Assembly (NCBI GenBank): GCA_023426125.1 | Contig: JAFABI010000097.1 | Coordinates: 62,001 to 126,000 of the forward strand | Direction of reading: 5' to 3' | DNA: 64,000 bases | Source: Bacillota bacterium | GTDB lineage: Bacteria; Bacillota; Clostridia; Acetivibrionales; DTU013 | Notes under the pieces: model-generated | What the model was told of the DNA's origin: nothing | Databases searched by the model: none | The model's input: only the letters and a program-made list of their open reading frames with translations | Position numbers and translations under genes: made by a program | Part shown: in pieces, positions 33,949-43,062 of the stretch | Position numbering within the stretch: the first letter of the stretch is position 1 | Layout: every line of letters starts with the position of its first letter

Positions 33949-35691
33949 ATGAGTAAGCTAACCTATGCGGGTAAAAGTTTTTTTCTGGATCATCGGCCAT
34001 TTCGGATCCTATCGGGCGCTGTCCATTATTTCAGGGTCCCCCGGGAATATTGGCGCGACAAGCTGTTGAAGCTCAAGGCCTGCGGCTTTAATACGGTTGA
34101 AACCTATACGGCATGGAATATGCATGAGCCTGAGGAAGGGAAGTTTTGCTTTGAAGGCATGCGCGATATTGAAAAATTCATCGATACCGCACAGGAGCTT
34201 GAACTCAAGGTCATTGTCAGGCCCGGGCCCTATATATGCGCGGAGTGGGAATTCGGGGGCTTTCCGGCCTGGCTTCTCAAGGAGGACGGTATGAGGCTGC
34301 GCTGCTCCTATCCGCCTTATCTTGAGAAAGTCGGAAACTATTTTTCTGTTTTGCTTCCCAAGCTCGTACCGTACCTTTCCACTAACAACGGACCGGTTAT
34401 TGCCATGCAGGTGGAGAATGAATATGGCAGCTTTGGAAACGACAAGGATTATCTTCGTTTTCTGGAGAACTGTCTGAAGGACAACCGGATTGACTGCTTG
34501 CTTTTTACGTCCGACGGGTATGGAGATTTTCAGCTAAATGGCGGTACCTTGCCCCACGTCTACAAAACCGTAAATTTCGGATCACGTCCCGCCGAAGCCT
34601 TTGAAGCCCTTGAAAAGGTCCAGCCCGACGCGCCTCTTCTGTGCTGCGAGTTCTGGAACGGCTGGTTTGACCATTGGGGAGAGGAGCATCATACCAATCC
34701 CCCGGCGAAAGCGGCGGAAATCCTTGACGATATGCTGGGCATGGGAGCCTCTGTCAATGCTTACATGTTTCATGGAGGCACCAACTTCGGGTTTATGAAT
34801 GGCGCCAACAGAGACAAAGCCTATTCTCCGACGGTGACCAGCTATGATTATGACGCCCTCCTTTCGGAAGCCGGCGATATGATGGAGAAATACTATGCCT
34901 GCAAGGCAGTTATTGAAAAACACTTTGGCAGAGCGGAAGATATCCGGGTGGAAAATTCGAAAAAGATAGCTTATGGTTCTGTAACCCTTGATGAGCAGGC
35001 ATTGCTCTTTGATTGGCTGGACAATTTGTCCGGCCCTGTAAAAAGCAAGTACGTCCTGCCAATGGAGAAGCTCGGCCAGAATTACGGCTTCATTTTATAC
35101 CGGAATTACGTGAAAGGGCCGGGAAGGGATCTGTATGTTTTTATAAAGGAGCTGCATGACCGTGCCCTGATCTTTGCCGATAGCGTTTATCAAGGCAGCA
35201 TGTACCGTGACCGGGAGGACGTTGTCAAAATAAATGTACCCGGTGAAAGCATTGTACGGCTGGACATTCTGGTGGAAAACATGGGGCGGGTGAACTATGG
35301 TCCATATTTGAAGGATAGTAAGGGGATAACCGATGGCGTCAGCCTTAACGGTCAATTTTTATATGACTGGGAAATCTACCCCCTGCCGCTGGAAGATCTA
35401 TCCGGCTTGAAATATACGGAGAGAAGCAGGAATAACACGCCTGCTTTTTACAGAGGCCGCTTTTGGGCCGATGAAACCGGAGATACCTTTTTGAAGCCGG
35501 AAGGCTGGAATAAGGGCGTCGTATATATCAACGGGATCAATCTTGGAAGGTATTGGAGTGAAGGCCCTCAAAAGACTTTGTATGTACCCGCTCCGTTTCT
35601 GGCAAAGGGTGTGAATGTGGTGGAGATTTTTGAACTTTACGGTGTTGATGCTGCAAACATACAACTTCTGGATCATCCAGAGCTTGGCTGA
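33949..35691 (+). CDS. GH35 beta-galactosidase
   Basis: 580 residues, with no signal peptide, so cytosolic. The TIM barrel starts at once (ILSGAVHYFRVPREYW). GH35 signatures are GPYICAEWEFGGFPAW, the acid/base Glu158 in QVENEYG and nucleophile Glu234 in CEFWNGWFDHWG. The C-terminal ~250 residues form jellyroll domains ending near GRYWSEGPQKTLYVPAPFL. AAGGAG precedes the ATG by 6 bases. The enzyme would release terminal beta-galactose from imported oligosaccharides. It follows a divergent sensor-regulator gene and shares its promoter type with the secreted lyase. Confidence 0.95.
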   Translation: MSKLTYAGKSFFLDHRPFRILSGAVHYFRVPREYWRDKLLKLKACGFNTVETYTAWNMHEPEEGKFCFEGMRDIEKFIDTAQELELKVIVRPGPYICAEWEFGGFPAWLLKEDGMRLRCSYPPYLEKVGNYFSVLLPKLVPYLSTNNGPVIAMQVENEYGSFGNDKDYLRFLENCLKDNRIDCLLFTSDGYGDFQLNGGTLPHVYKTVNFGSRPAEAFEALEKVQPDAPLLCCEFWNGWFDHWGEEHHTNPPAKAAEILDDMLGMGASVNAYMFHGGTNFGFMNGANRDKAYSPTVTSYDYDALLSEAGDMMEKYYACKAVIEKHFGRAEDIRVENSKKIAYGSVTLDEQALLFDWLDNLSGPVKSKYVLPMEKLGQNYGFILYRNYVKGPGRDLYVFIKELHDRALIFADSVYQGSMYRDREDVVKINVPGESIVRLDILVENMGRVNYGPYLKDSKGITDGVSLNGQFLYDWEIYPLPLEDLSGLKYTERSRNNTPAFYRGRFWADETGDTFLKPEGWNKGVVYINGINLGRYWSEGPQKTLYVPAPFLAKGVNVVEIFELYGVDAANIQLLDHPELG

Positions 35692-35750
35692 CGCATTGCC
35701 GTGGGCAGGAAAAGCAAGTTCTGATCGGACTGTCATTGCTGTGAAATTGG

Positions 35751-35884
35751 CGTAAGGCAAATCGGTATACGGGGCCATTGACGTAAGGCAAATCGGTATA
35801 CGGGGCTATTGGCGTAAGGCAAATCGGCATACGGGGCCATTGACGTAAGGCAAATCGGTATACGGGGCTATTGGCGTAAGACAA
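35751..35884. repeat. 31-bp tandem repeat array with dimeric super-repeat
   Basis: Unit starts (CGTAAGGCAAATCGG) recur at 35751, 35782, 35813, 35844 and 35875, exactly 31 bp apart. Unit ends alternate between GGCCATTGA and GGCTATTGG, giving an A-B-A-B pattern with a 62-bp period. The fifth unit decays within ~10 bases and degenerate traces continue to ~35920. No spacers separate the units, so this is not CRISPR. Confidence 0.9.
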
Positions 35885-35922
35885 TTAGATGTGTACGGTG
35901 GCCATTTGGATGTAAGGCGTAC

Positions 35923-36068
35923 TGTAGGGGCGGCCATTGGCCGTCCGCCTGTGACAGTAAGTGCAAACCATGGAATGTTGGCTGGTGCGGAAGAGAAGAA
36001 CATCCCCAGGAACAAAGGATGGCGTTATCACAGATTGCTTATGCGGACGCGCAATGCGCGCCCCTACA
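35923..36068. mobile_element. 146-bp MITE-like element with hairpin termini
   Basis: The 26-bp ends (35923-35948 and 36043-36068) are inverted repeats of each other: TGTAGGGGCG at the left and its complement at the right. Each end is itself a small palindrome (GGCCATTGGCC at the left, GCGCAATGCGC at the right). The few mismatches between the ends are compensatory within each hairpin. There is no coding capacity. Such elements are probably mobilised in trans. Confidence 0.65.
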
Positions 36069-36119
36069 CTTATTCAGACGCAGGTGTAGAGTAAAAGAAT
36101 TAATAACGGAGGTGTTTCA

Positions 36120-37172
36120 ATGGGAAACTCACAGGAAGGCAAACTTGGTTTTGGTGTGATATCTGCAAGCGGGATGGCCGTGGAGCATATGAAGGCGGTT
36201 AAATTTAACAGGGACGCGGAATTGAAAGCAATCTGCGATATCGATGTGAACAAAGCGAAAACGGTAGCGGAGAACCTGGGGGTAGAGGCATACTATGCGG
36301 ATTACAGGAAATTGTTGAAGCGGGAGGACATTGGCGCTGTCGTTATCGTCACACCCGATCAAATCCACCCGGAGCAAACAATCGCCGCACTGGAAGCCGG
36401 AAAGCACGTATTGTGCGAGAAGCCAATGGCACTGACCGTTGCTGAATGCATGGAGATGATAAAGGCTTCGGAGAGAACGGGAAAGAAGCTTATGATAGGC
36501 CAGATCTGCAGGTATACACCGGGCTTCAAGCTGGCAAAGCAGTTCATTGACGACGGAGAGATCGGCGAATTGTTTTTCGTAGAGTCGGAATATGCCCATG
36601 ACTATTCCAACATCACAGGCGCGGGAAATTGGAGGATGGACCCTGTCAGGCTTCGTCCGCCATTCCTGGGAGGCGGGTGCCATGCGGTCGATTTGCTCCG
36701 GTGGGTTGCGGGCGACCCCTATGAAGTGACTGCCTATTCCAACAGGAAGGTGCTGAAATCGTGGCCGGTAGATGATTGTACCATCGCAATCCTGCGTTTT
36801 CCGAAGGATGTGATCGGAAAGGTGTTCGTATCGGCGGGCTGCAAAAGGGAATATACAATGAGGTCGGTATTTTATGGGGATCGGGGTACCATCATCGTTG
36901 ACAATACTACACCGCACCTCACCCTGTACAAAAAGAGCATAGCAGAAAAGGAAAGGCTTTTTGATGTGGTTGAAGATCAAACCATGGCTCTTTCCTATCC
37001 GGTCGCTTTAAGCAGTCATAATGCAATCAGTGAGATCAATGAATTTATCGATATCGTGCTGGAGGACAAACCGGTGACGACCGACGGCAGACAGGGAGCG
37101 GCGACTGTAGCAGCTTGCCTTGCAGCCGTCGAGTCTGCAGGCAAAGGAGAAAAGGTATTGATCCGTTATTGA
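36120..37172 (+). CDS. Gfo/Idh/MocA family NAD(P)-dependent oxidoreductase
   Basis: 350 residues. The N-terminal Rossmann fold starts LGFGVISASGMAVEHMKAV, a variant of the usual GxGxxG, so the dinucleotide loop is somewhat atypical. The family Lys-Pro motif is CEKPMAL (Lys101), and the substrate domain has FLGGGCHAVDLLRW, carrying the His/Asp catalytic pattern. GGAGGTG precedes the ATG. It acts in the cytosol on a sugar or uronate; placement between GH35 and a two-component/importer cluster suggests a step in catabolism of the released monosaccharides. Confidence 0.9.
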   Translation: MGNSQEGKLGFGVISASGMAVEHMKAVKFNRDAELKAICDIDVNKAKTVAENLGVEAYYADYRKLLKREDIGAVVIVTPDQIHPEQTIAALEAGKHVLCEKPMALTVAECMEMIKASERTGKKLMIGQICRYTPGFKLAKQFIDDGEIGELFFVESEYAHDYSNITGAGNWRMDPVRLRPPFLGGGCHAVDLLRWVAGDPYEVTAYSNRKVLKSWPVDDCTIAILRFPKDVIGKVFVSAGCKREYTMRSVFYGDRGTIIVDNTTPHLTLYKKSIAEKERLFDVVEDQTMALSYPVALSSHNAISEINEFIDIVLEDKPVTTDGRQGAATVAACLAAVESAGKGEKVLIRY

Positions 37173-37382
37173 AACGGTAAAAAATAAAATGAAATGAAAA
37201 TGAAATAGGCAAGTATACTGCAGGGATGGGGTGCAGCACAATAGGTCAATATGTGTTGCAACCCATCCCTCTTTGCTTCCTGCATAGGCAATAGGATATG
37301 TGTGCGGTACCGGTACCAAGCAATATATCCAATCAAACTGTCATAAGTCCAATACGTCTGCTATTGCCACCGGGATTTTTTC

Positions 37383-37393
37383 TGGTATATAAT
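37383..37393 (+). promoter_or_regulatory. Extended -10 promoter for the two-component operon
   Basis: TGGTATATAAT gives either TGg-TATATA or TATAAT as -10, with an A/T-rich downstream. The same motif occurs before the GH2 gene (44970-44980). The remaining ~375-base gap between 37173 and 37549 shows no gene. Confidence 0.45.
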
Positions 37394-37549
37394 TTTTTAT
37401 GTAATGCTCAAGGAATGAGTCTATGATGTAGACTATTTCGATGAATAAACGGATAAGCAAATAGTAATTTTGGTTGTGCTGCGGAGAAAATAGATATAAT
37501 ATTATTTATGATGACAGTACCTAAATCTGCCTGATAAGGAGCGGATTTC

Positions 37550-39376
37550 TTGCTAGCGGGGTTGAAAAAGCGGGTTGAGAAATTCATAAGACAATTTGTC
37601 AATAGTATGAATCTTCGTAAGAAAATACTTCTATTGTATCTTTTTGCTGTGGTAATACCCGTGATCTTTCTGGGATTTGTTGCGGAGAGCATCATGTTTA
37701 ATTTTCTGAGGTCTGACTACAGCGTCTCAGTAAATGAGGCGGTGGAACAGGTTGTAAAGAACGTGGAATTCCGGAAGCTTACCTATGAACTTCTTGCAAC
37801 GCGGGTCACCATGGATGGCGAGCTTGCCGCCAGACTAAACCAGACTTACGGCGACTTTTACCCCCAATGGGAGACGATCAGCTATATCGACCGGTCCTTC
37901 GGCACAGTCCGGGACAGCTTACCCGGAGTGGAATCCTTCCGGATCTATCACACCAATGAAACGCTGGCCGAAGACGGGGGAATTCTCTGGAAGCCTAATG
38001 GCAGAACGCTTCTTGACGGAAGTGAGAAGGACTGGTATGAAAGAATGAAGTCAACGGATACGCCGATGGTCTGGGATTTATATGCAGACCCCCGGAATGG
38101 TTCCCTCAATCTGGCATTGTCCCGGAGGATCAGCTGGATAACGGGGGAGGACATGCTGGGAGCGGTTATTCTCAATATCCGCAGCGGCCAGGTTTTTGAA
38201 AGCCTTCTGGAAAGTTCGTTTCACGGGCAGGGAGATGTCTTTCTGCTCAATGACAAAGGCATCATCTTTGCATCCTCCCGTCAGGATTTTGTAGGGAGAG
38301 AAATCGGGCATACCCCTTTTGGAAGTGCGAAGAATCCGGATACCGGCAAAGATACAATGCTGGAATTTGAGGGGAACCAAAATATTGTTGTATCAAAGAC
38401 GGTTTCCTCGGGCTGGCATGTTGTTGCGGCAATACCGCTGAAGAATCTTGAAAACAGGACCCGGACCCTGTCTGCCGCCATTATCTGTATCACCTTGAGC
38501 CTTGTTTTGTTATCGGCTGTTTTGATGCTGGCCGTGATCAACAATATCGTTTTGCGCTTAAAAAGCCTGGAAAATAAGATGGCGGCAGTCACAAAAGGCA
38601 AATTCAATGTAGCCGTCCCTGAAGGCTATGCCGATGAACTGGGCGATCTGGAGGAACGGTTTAATGTGATGGCGGGCAAGCTTGGAGACCTGACGGATGA
38701 AATCGCGCGGATAAGGACAAGGGAACGGGAGGAAGCCTTGAAGGCACTTCAGGCGCAAATCAATCCCCATTTTCTGTATAATACCCTTGGCATTATCCGA
38801 TGGAGAGCTCTGGATGTCCAAGATCTGGAGTTATGCAGGCTTGTTGACGCGATGACTGTTTTTTACCGCCTTTCCTTAAACAAGGGCAACAGCATCCTTT
38901 ATATCCGGGATGAAATAGAGCATATCCGGGCATATATTGAAATACAGCAGTTCCGCTATATGAACACGGTCAGCATAAATTGGGAGGTTGATCCGTCGGC
39001 GCTTGAATTATATACCATAAAGCTGATTCTCCAGCCTGTGATAGAAAACAGTTATATGCATGGAATGGTGGCAAAAAAGGGCCATGGCATCCTTGATATT
39101 TCCGTTATACGAAAAGATGACAGTGTTGTTTTCAAAATCCGCGACAACGGGCTTGGAATATCCGAGAAGGATATGCAGAAGCTTCTGAATGGGACCAATA
39201 AAACAAAATCAAACAGTTATGGCCTGGTAAATATCAGAGAACGTCTCAAGCTCTACTTCGGGGAGAGAGGGAAGCTTTTTATTAACAGCGGGTGGGGAGA
39301 GGGAACGACGGTATTCATCGTAATTCCTGTTTGCACGGAGCCGCCTGTGCTAAAGGAGGGCAGCGCCTATGCTTAA
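37550..39376 (+). CDS. YesM-type sensor histidine kinase
   Basis: 608 residues from TTG 37550, supported by AAGGAG 8 bases upstream. The first membrane helix (ILLLYLFAVVIPVIFLGFV) is followed by a ~260-residue extracellular Cache-like sensor, a second helix (LSAAIICITLSLVLLSAVLMLAV) and a HAMP segment. The LytS/YesM-type phosphoacceptor is His407 in QAQINPHFLYNTL. The HATPase has an N-box at VIENSYMHGM and a G-box at DNGLGIS. It overlaps the response regulator gene by 8 bases. Such pairs sense extracellular oligosaccharide and induce adjacent importers. Confidence 0.95.
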   Translation: MLAGLKKRVEKFIRQFVNSMNLRKKILLLYLFAVVIPVIFLGFVAESIMFNFLRSDYSVSVNEAVEQVVKNVEFRKLTYELLATRVTMDGELAARLNQTYGDFYPQWETISYIDRSFGTVRDSLPGVESFRIYHTNETLAEDGGILWKPNGRTLLDGSEKDWYERMKSTDTPMVWDLYADPRNGSLNLALSRRISWITGEDMLGAVILNIRSGQVFESLLESSFHGQGDVFLLNDKGIIFASSRQDFVGREIGHTPFGSAKNPDTGKDTMLEFEGNQNIVVSKTVSSGWHVVAAIPLKNLENRTRTLSAAIICITLSLVLLSAVLMLAVINNIVLRLKSLENKMAAVTKGKFNVAVPEGYADELGDLEERFNVMAGKLGDLTDEIARIRTREREEALKALQAQINPHFLYNTLGIIRWRALDVQDLELCRLVDAMTVFYRLSLNKGNSILYIRDEIEHIRAYIEIQQFRYMNTVSINWEVDPSALELYTIKLILQPVIENSYMHGMVAKKGHGILDISVIRKDDSVVFKIRDNGLGISEKDMQKLLNGTNKTKSNSYGLVNIRERLKLYFGERGKLFINSGWGEGTTVFIVIPVCTEPPVLKEGSAYA

Positions 39377-40961
39377 AGTTTTGATTGCCGATGACGAACC
39401 CAGCCACCGCCTGGGACTCATCAAACATGTCAACTGGGACCGTCTGGGTTATGATACGCCGCTTCTTGCCGAGGATGCTGAGGAAGCATTGTTTCTTACA
39501 CAAAAAAACCGGATTGATGTACTCATTGCGGATGTATGCATGCCGGGGATGGATGGCATCGAGTTGGTTAAGGAAATGCGGACAAGGTATCCGGACGTAT
39601 GCGTTTTAATTGTAAGCGGATACGAAGAGTTTGAATTTGCCCGCGCCGCAGTGGAAGCAGGCGCAAAGGCATATCTGCTCAAACCTCTCAAGATCGATGA
39701 AGTCGAGCGGTGGCTGCAAAAGTTTCATGAGGAGATAAGGATGGCAGAGCAGTTGAACGAGGCGGACCTCAGTATGAAAAAAAAACTGCAGGGCAGCCTT
39801 CAAATCGCTCGTGAAAGGTTCCTTGAGGAATTGCTTGAGGACGCCTATGAAGAGGAGCTGATCAATCAAAGAGTCCGGCTGCTGGACCTGCCGTCAAGGG
39901 ATTTCCATTTCCGTTTGGCTGTTTTGTCCATCGATGATTATAACGCACTTCTGGAAAAAGAGCCTGAGACCGGGTCAACGATGATCTATCGGCTGATGAA
40001 GATGATTGAAACAGCGTTTGCAGACTTCTATACGGTAACCGTTAAAATGGGACTGAACCGTGTGATCGTCCTGCTGTCAATGAAGCCCGGAGAAGGGCAT
40101 GATTGTGCAGATGAACTGAATACGCGGTTTGGCATTATAAAAAAATCTCTTGCGGAAATGCAAAGCGCATCCATAACCGTGTGCATTTCCGGGGAAGGCT
40201 CCCGCTGGATGCAGGTCCACAGGCTTTATAAGGAATGCAGCCACCTTCTGAATGCCGGCCAATGCTATGAAAAAGGCCTGATAATCCGGACGGAAAACAC
40301 AAAATGGGATGGTTACGAATACGATATTACGGAAATTAACGAAAAAGTCACCCAATACATCGGCGCGATGAATGACGCGGCAATCCTAAAGATGATTACG
40401 GAAGTATTCAGCCGCTTTCAGGCCGAAGAAAAATTTACGTTGGGCTTTATACAATCCTTCAGCCTCGGAGTGATAAGCGAATTGACAAAGAAGGCCGAGC
40501 TCATAGGTTTCCAGATGGACCAGCCCTATACCGGATATTGCAGGCGTATTCTCAGCTGTGTTTCTCCGGGTGAAATAAGGGATGTGACATTGGAAATCGT
40601 GTCAACATATTTTCATACCCTTGCGGACTATCAAAACCAGAAGAAAAGCAAAGTGATTGAAATCGCTGAAAAATATATCCGTGAGCATCTGGAGGAAGAC
40701 ACCACCGTAAAGGAACTGTCGGAAATTGTGCATATGAATTCCAGCTACCTCAGTGTTTTATTTAAAAAGGAGATGGGGGAAACCATCACGGAGTTTGTAA
40801 ACAGGATGAGGGTTGAAAAGGCAAAAAGTCTTCTGCAGCAGGGGTTTAAAGTGACCGATATTGCTCAGCGGGTAGGTTACCAGAATCCGTCTTATTTTGC
40901 CAATCAGTTTAAAAAGGCCGTGGGCTATACGCCTGCCGAATACCGCAAATTCATTTTATAG
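39369..40961 (+). CDS. YesN-type response regulator (REC + AraC HTH)
   Basis: 530 residues. The N-terminal receiver domain has the acidic pair Asp8/Asp9 and phosphoacceptor Asp55 in ADVCMPGMDG, the switch Ser in VSGYEEFEFA, and KPLKIDE. A ~300-residue linker leads to an AraC double HTH (TVKELSEIVHMNSSYLSVLF; KVTDIAQRVGYQNPSYFANQF) ending GYTPAEYRKF. AAAGGAGGG precedes the ATG inside the kinase gene. The following importer genes, 100 bases downstream, are the likely target. Confidence 0.95.
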   Translation: MLKVLIADDEPSHRLGLIKHVNWDRLGYDTPLLAEDAEEALFLTQKNRIDVLIADVCMPGMDGIELVKEMRTRYPDVCVLIVSGYEEFEFARAAVEAGAKAYLLKPLKIDEVERWLQKFHEEIRMAEQLNEADLSMKKKLQGSLQIARERFLEELLEDAYEEELINQRVRLLDLPSRDFHFRLAVLSIDDYNALLEKEPETGSTMIYRLMKMIETAFADFYTVTVKMGLNRVIVLLSMKPGEGHDCADELNTRFGIIKKSLAEMQSASITVCISGEGSRWMQVHRLYKECSHLLNAGQCYEKGLIIRTENTKWDGYEYDITEINEKVTQYIGAMNDAAILKMITEVFSRFQAEEKFTLGFIQSFSLGVISELTKKAELIGFQMDQPYTGYCRRILSCVSPGEIRDVTLEIVSTYFHTLADYQNQKKSKVIEIAEKYIREHLEEDTTVKELSEIVHMNSSYLSVLFKKEMGETITEFVNRMRVEKAKSLLQQGFKVTDIAQRVGYQNPSYFANQFKKAVGYTPAEYRKFIL

Positions 40962-41021
40962 TTTGCTTCTGACAGCCATAAAAGAACAAACCGGAGTGGC
41001 ATGATTCCAACCGTTGTTATA

Positions 41022-41050
41022 TTGATGGAATATTTTTTTTTCTATATAAT
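41022..41050 (+). promoter_or_regulatory. Strong promoter for second importer, giving a very short leader
   Basis: -35 TTGATG (41022-41027), 17-bp spacer ending in a T-run, -10 TATAAT (41045-41050). Transcription would start near 41057, right at the GAGGTG ribosome site of the next gene, so the leader is only about a dozen bases. Confidence 0.65.
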
Positions 41051-41068
41051 GGTCTTGAGGTGAAGCCA

Positions 41069-42019
41069 TTGAATACCGAGCGATCTGTACAAAGCCGTAC
41101 TGTACAAAGCCATACTGCGCAGGGCGCATTCCTGAATAATATCATGCGGTACCGCTGGCAATATGGGATGATTTTGCCCGGAATTGCGTGTCTGGTTTTG
41201 TTTAATTACATTCCCATTGCAGGACTTCAAATTGCATTCAGAGACTTCCAATTGGGCACAACGATATGGAGCAGTCCATGGGTTGGATTTGAAAATTTTT
41301 CGTTTCTGTCCGACACGGAATTCTGGAGAGTTGTATGGAATACACTGGCAATCACCCTGCTGAAATTCTCCTTCAATTTCATAACGCCCATCCTTCTGGC
41401 ATTGATGCTGAACGAGGTTTCGAAGCTTCATTTCAAAAGAATTGTTCAAACCATCAGCTATTTACCGCATTTCATCTCGTGGATCGTTATTGCTTACCTG
41501 ATTGATGCGCTTCTTGCCCCCGATGCTCTGGTGAACCAGGTCATATCGCTTCTCGGCGGGGAACAGATCTTTTTCATGGGCGAGGCTGCATGGTTCAGGC
41601 CCATCATTGTAATCACCTCCGTGTGGAAGGAAGTGGGCTGGGGATCAATCATCTATCTTGCGGCCATAGCATCCATTGATCCCGAGATGTATGAAGCTTC
41701 ATACATGGAAGGCGCGGGAAAACTGGCACAGCTTAAGTATATCACCTTGCCCTGTCTGGTGCCTACGGTGGTACTGCTGCTGATCCTTGGAATTCCGGGG
41801 CTTTTGAATGCCGGCTTTGATCAGATCTATCCCTTGATGAACGGTGCAAACATGGTCGTATCGGATGTCCTGGACACCTATGTCCTCAGGACGGGCCTGC
41901 AGCAGGGATATTTCAGCTCGGCAGCCGCGGTCGGATTGCTTTCCTCCGTTATTGCCTTCATTCTTATCTTTACGACGAATAAGCTTGCCAGGTCATTGAA
42001 CGGAGAGGGACTCTGGTAA
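41069..42019 (+). CDS. ABC sugar permease, LplB-type (second system)
   Basis: 316 residues from TTG 41069, preferred because GAGGTG lies 6 bases before it; an in-frame GTG at 41060 overlaps that ribosome site. Six membrane segments begin with GMILPGIACLVLFNYIPI, and the EAA loop is YEASYMEGAGKLAQLKYITLP. It is the first gene of an importer operon induced by its own promoter just after the YesM/YesN genes. Confidence 0.92.
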   Translation: MNTERSVQSRTVQSHTAQGAFLNNIMRYRWQYGMILPGIACLVLFNYIPIAGLQIAFRDFQLGTTIWSSPWVGFENFSFLSDTEFWRVVWNTLAITLLKFSFNFITPILLALMLNEVSKLHFKRIVQTISYLPHFISWIVIAYLIDALLAPDALVNQVISLLGGEQIFFMGEAAWFRPIIVITSVWKEVGWGSIIYLAAIASIDPEMYEASYMEGAGKLAQLKYITLPCLVPTVVLLLILGIPGLLNAGFDQIYPLMNGANMVVSDVLDTYVLRTGLQQGYFSSAAAVGLLSSVIAFILIFTTNKLARSLNGEGLW

Positions 42020-42072
42020 TAAACCGATGCTTTTCGGCAGTTGACTCATTCAGGGAAAGGACTTGTACATAT

Positions 42073-42978
42073 ATGGCTATAAAAACCGGCATGGGTGAAA
42101 AGGCGTTTAAAGTGCTAAATACCATACTTTTGATTGGGCTGGGGATATCGACACTGTATCCGATATTCTATATGCTGGTCCTGTCGCTGAATGAGGGGAT
42201 GGACTCCATGAAAGGCGGGATATGGCTGTTCCCCCGGAAGTTCACAATGTTCAACTACCAGTTTGTTCTGAACAACCCGTTGATGCGGGACGCTTATGTC
42301 ATCTCCATCGGAAGAACAACCGTAGGAACCGCAATCAGTATATTGGTTACAGCCCTGGCTGCATACGGGCTTTCCTTCCGTACGCTGCCATACAGGAAAA
42401 TCCTCATGACCTTTATCATCATCCCCATGGTGTTTAACGGAGGCTTGATCCCTTATTATCTGCAGCTCAGGAATCTCGGACTTCTGAATAAATTTTGGGT
42501 TTACGTAATACCAGGGGCTTTTGTCATATTCAACATGTTTGTTATGCGCAAATTTTTTATGGACCTGCCGGACAGCCTGAAGGAATCCGCTTACATTGAT
42601 GGAGCAAATCATCTGCAAATACTTTTCAGGATCATCCTGCCGCTGTCCATGCCGATGCTGGCGGCCCTGAGCCTTTTTACCGCAGTAGGCCACTGGAATG
42701 ACTGGTTCTCCGGGGCGTTTTTCGTGGACAATCTGAGGCTGATCCCTATACAGACCTATCTGCAAAGGATATTGTCCGCAGACAGCCTGAACGTACTTAC
42801 GGGAAACAACGCAATGGTTCAGGAAGCCGCCGCACGGCAGGTGCAGTTTAAGACCATGACGGTAACTTCGGTGAAAATGGCGGCAGTCATGTGTGGGACG
42901 CTTCCAATCCTGTGCGTCTATCCCTTCCTTCAGAAATATTTTGTGAAAGGAATGCTAGTGGGCTCGATTAAAGGCTAG
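42073..42978 (+). CDS. ABC sugar permease, YtcP-type (second system)
   Basis: 301 residues with six membrane segments (ILLIGLGISTLYPIFYMLVLSL first). The EAA motif is KESAYIDGANHLQILFRIILP and the C-terminus is KYFVKGMLVGSIKG. AAAGGA lies before the ATG. It pairs with the upstream LplB-type protein; as with the first system, no ATPase gene accompanies it. Confidence 0.93.
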   Translation: MAIKTGMGEKAFKVLNTILLIGLGISTLYPIFYMLVLSLNEGMDSMKGGIWLFPRKFTMFNYQFVLNNPLMRDAYVISIGRTTVGTAISILVTALAAYGLSFRTLPYRKILMTFIIIPMVFNGGLIPYYLQLRNLGLLNKFWVYVIPGAFVIFNMFVMRKFFMDLPDSLKESAYIDGANHLQILFRIILPLSMPMLAALSLFTAVGHWNDWFSGAFFVDNLRLIPIQTYLQRILSADSLNVLTGNNAMVQEAAARQVQFKTMTVTSVKMAAVMCGTLPILCVYPFLQKYFVKGMLVGSIKG

Positions 42979-43045
42979 GCTGCGGCATGAGGCCGTACAG
43001 TCGGTATTTACCGTGCTATTTAAGGCGAAAGCTTTAAGTATAGAA

Positions 43046-43059
43046 TTGCATCGATGCAA
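43046..43059. promoter_or_regulatory. Perfect 14-bp palindrome (operator-like)
   Basis: TTGCATCGATGCAA is a perfect palindrome with a CG centre, the shape expected for a LacI/GalR-type dimer. It lies 4 bases before the MITE-like copy B and ~140 bases before the binding-protein gene. Confidence 0.4.
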
Positions 43060-43062
43060 CCA

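Noticed and set aside
35751..35884. Possible CRISPR array
   Set aside because: Units are contiguous with no variable spacers, and no cas genes are present.
35537..36015. Minus-strand frames with repeated PIAPYTDLPYVNGPVYRFALRQ
   Set aside because: Produced by the 31-bp tandem repeat; no start signals and overlaps intergenic elements.
36129..36980. 283-codon minus-strand frame opposite the Gfo/Idh/MocA gene
   Set aside because: Antisense shadow of a certain oxidoreductase gene.
42115..42765. 216-codon minus-strand frame opposite the YtcP-type permease
   Set aside because: Antisense shadow; His/Gln-rich sequence with no family features.
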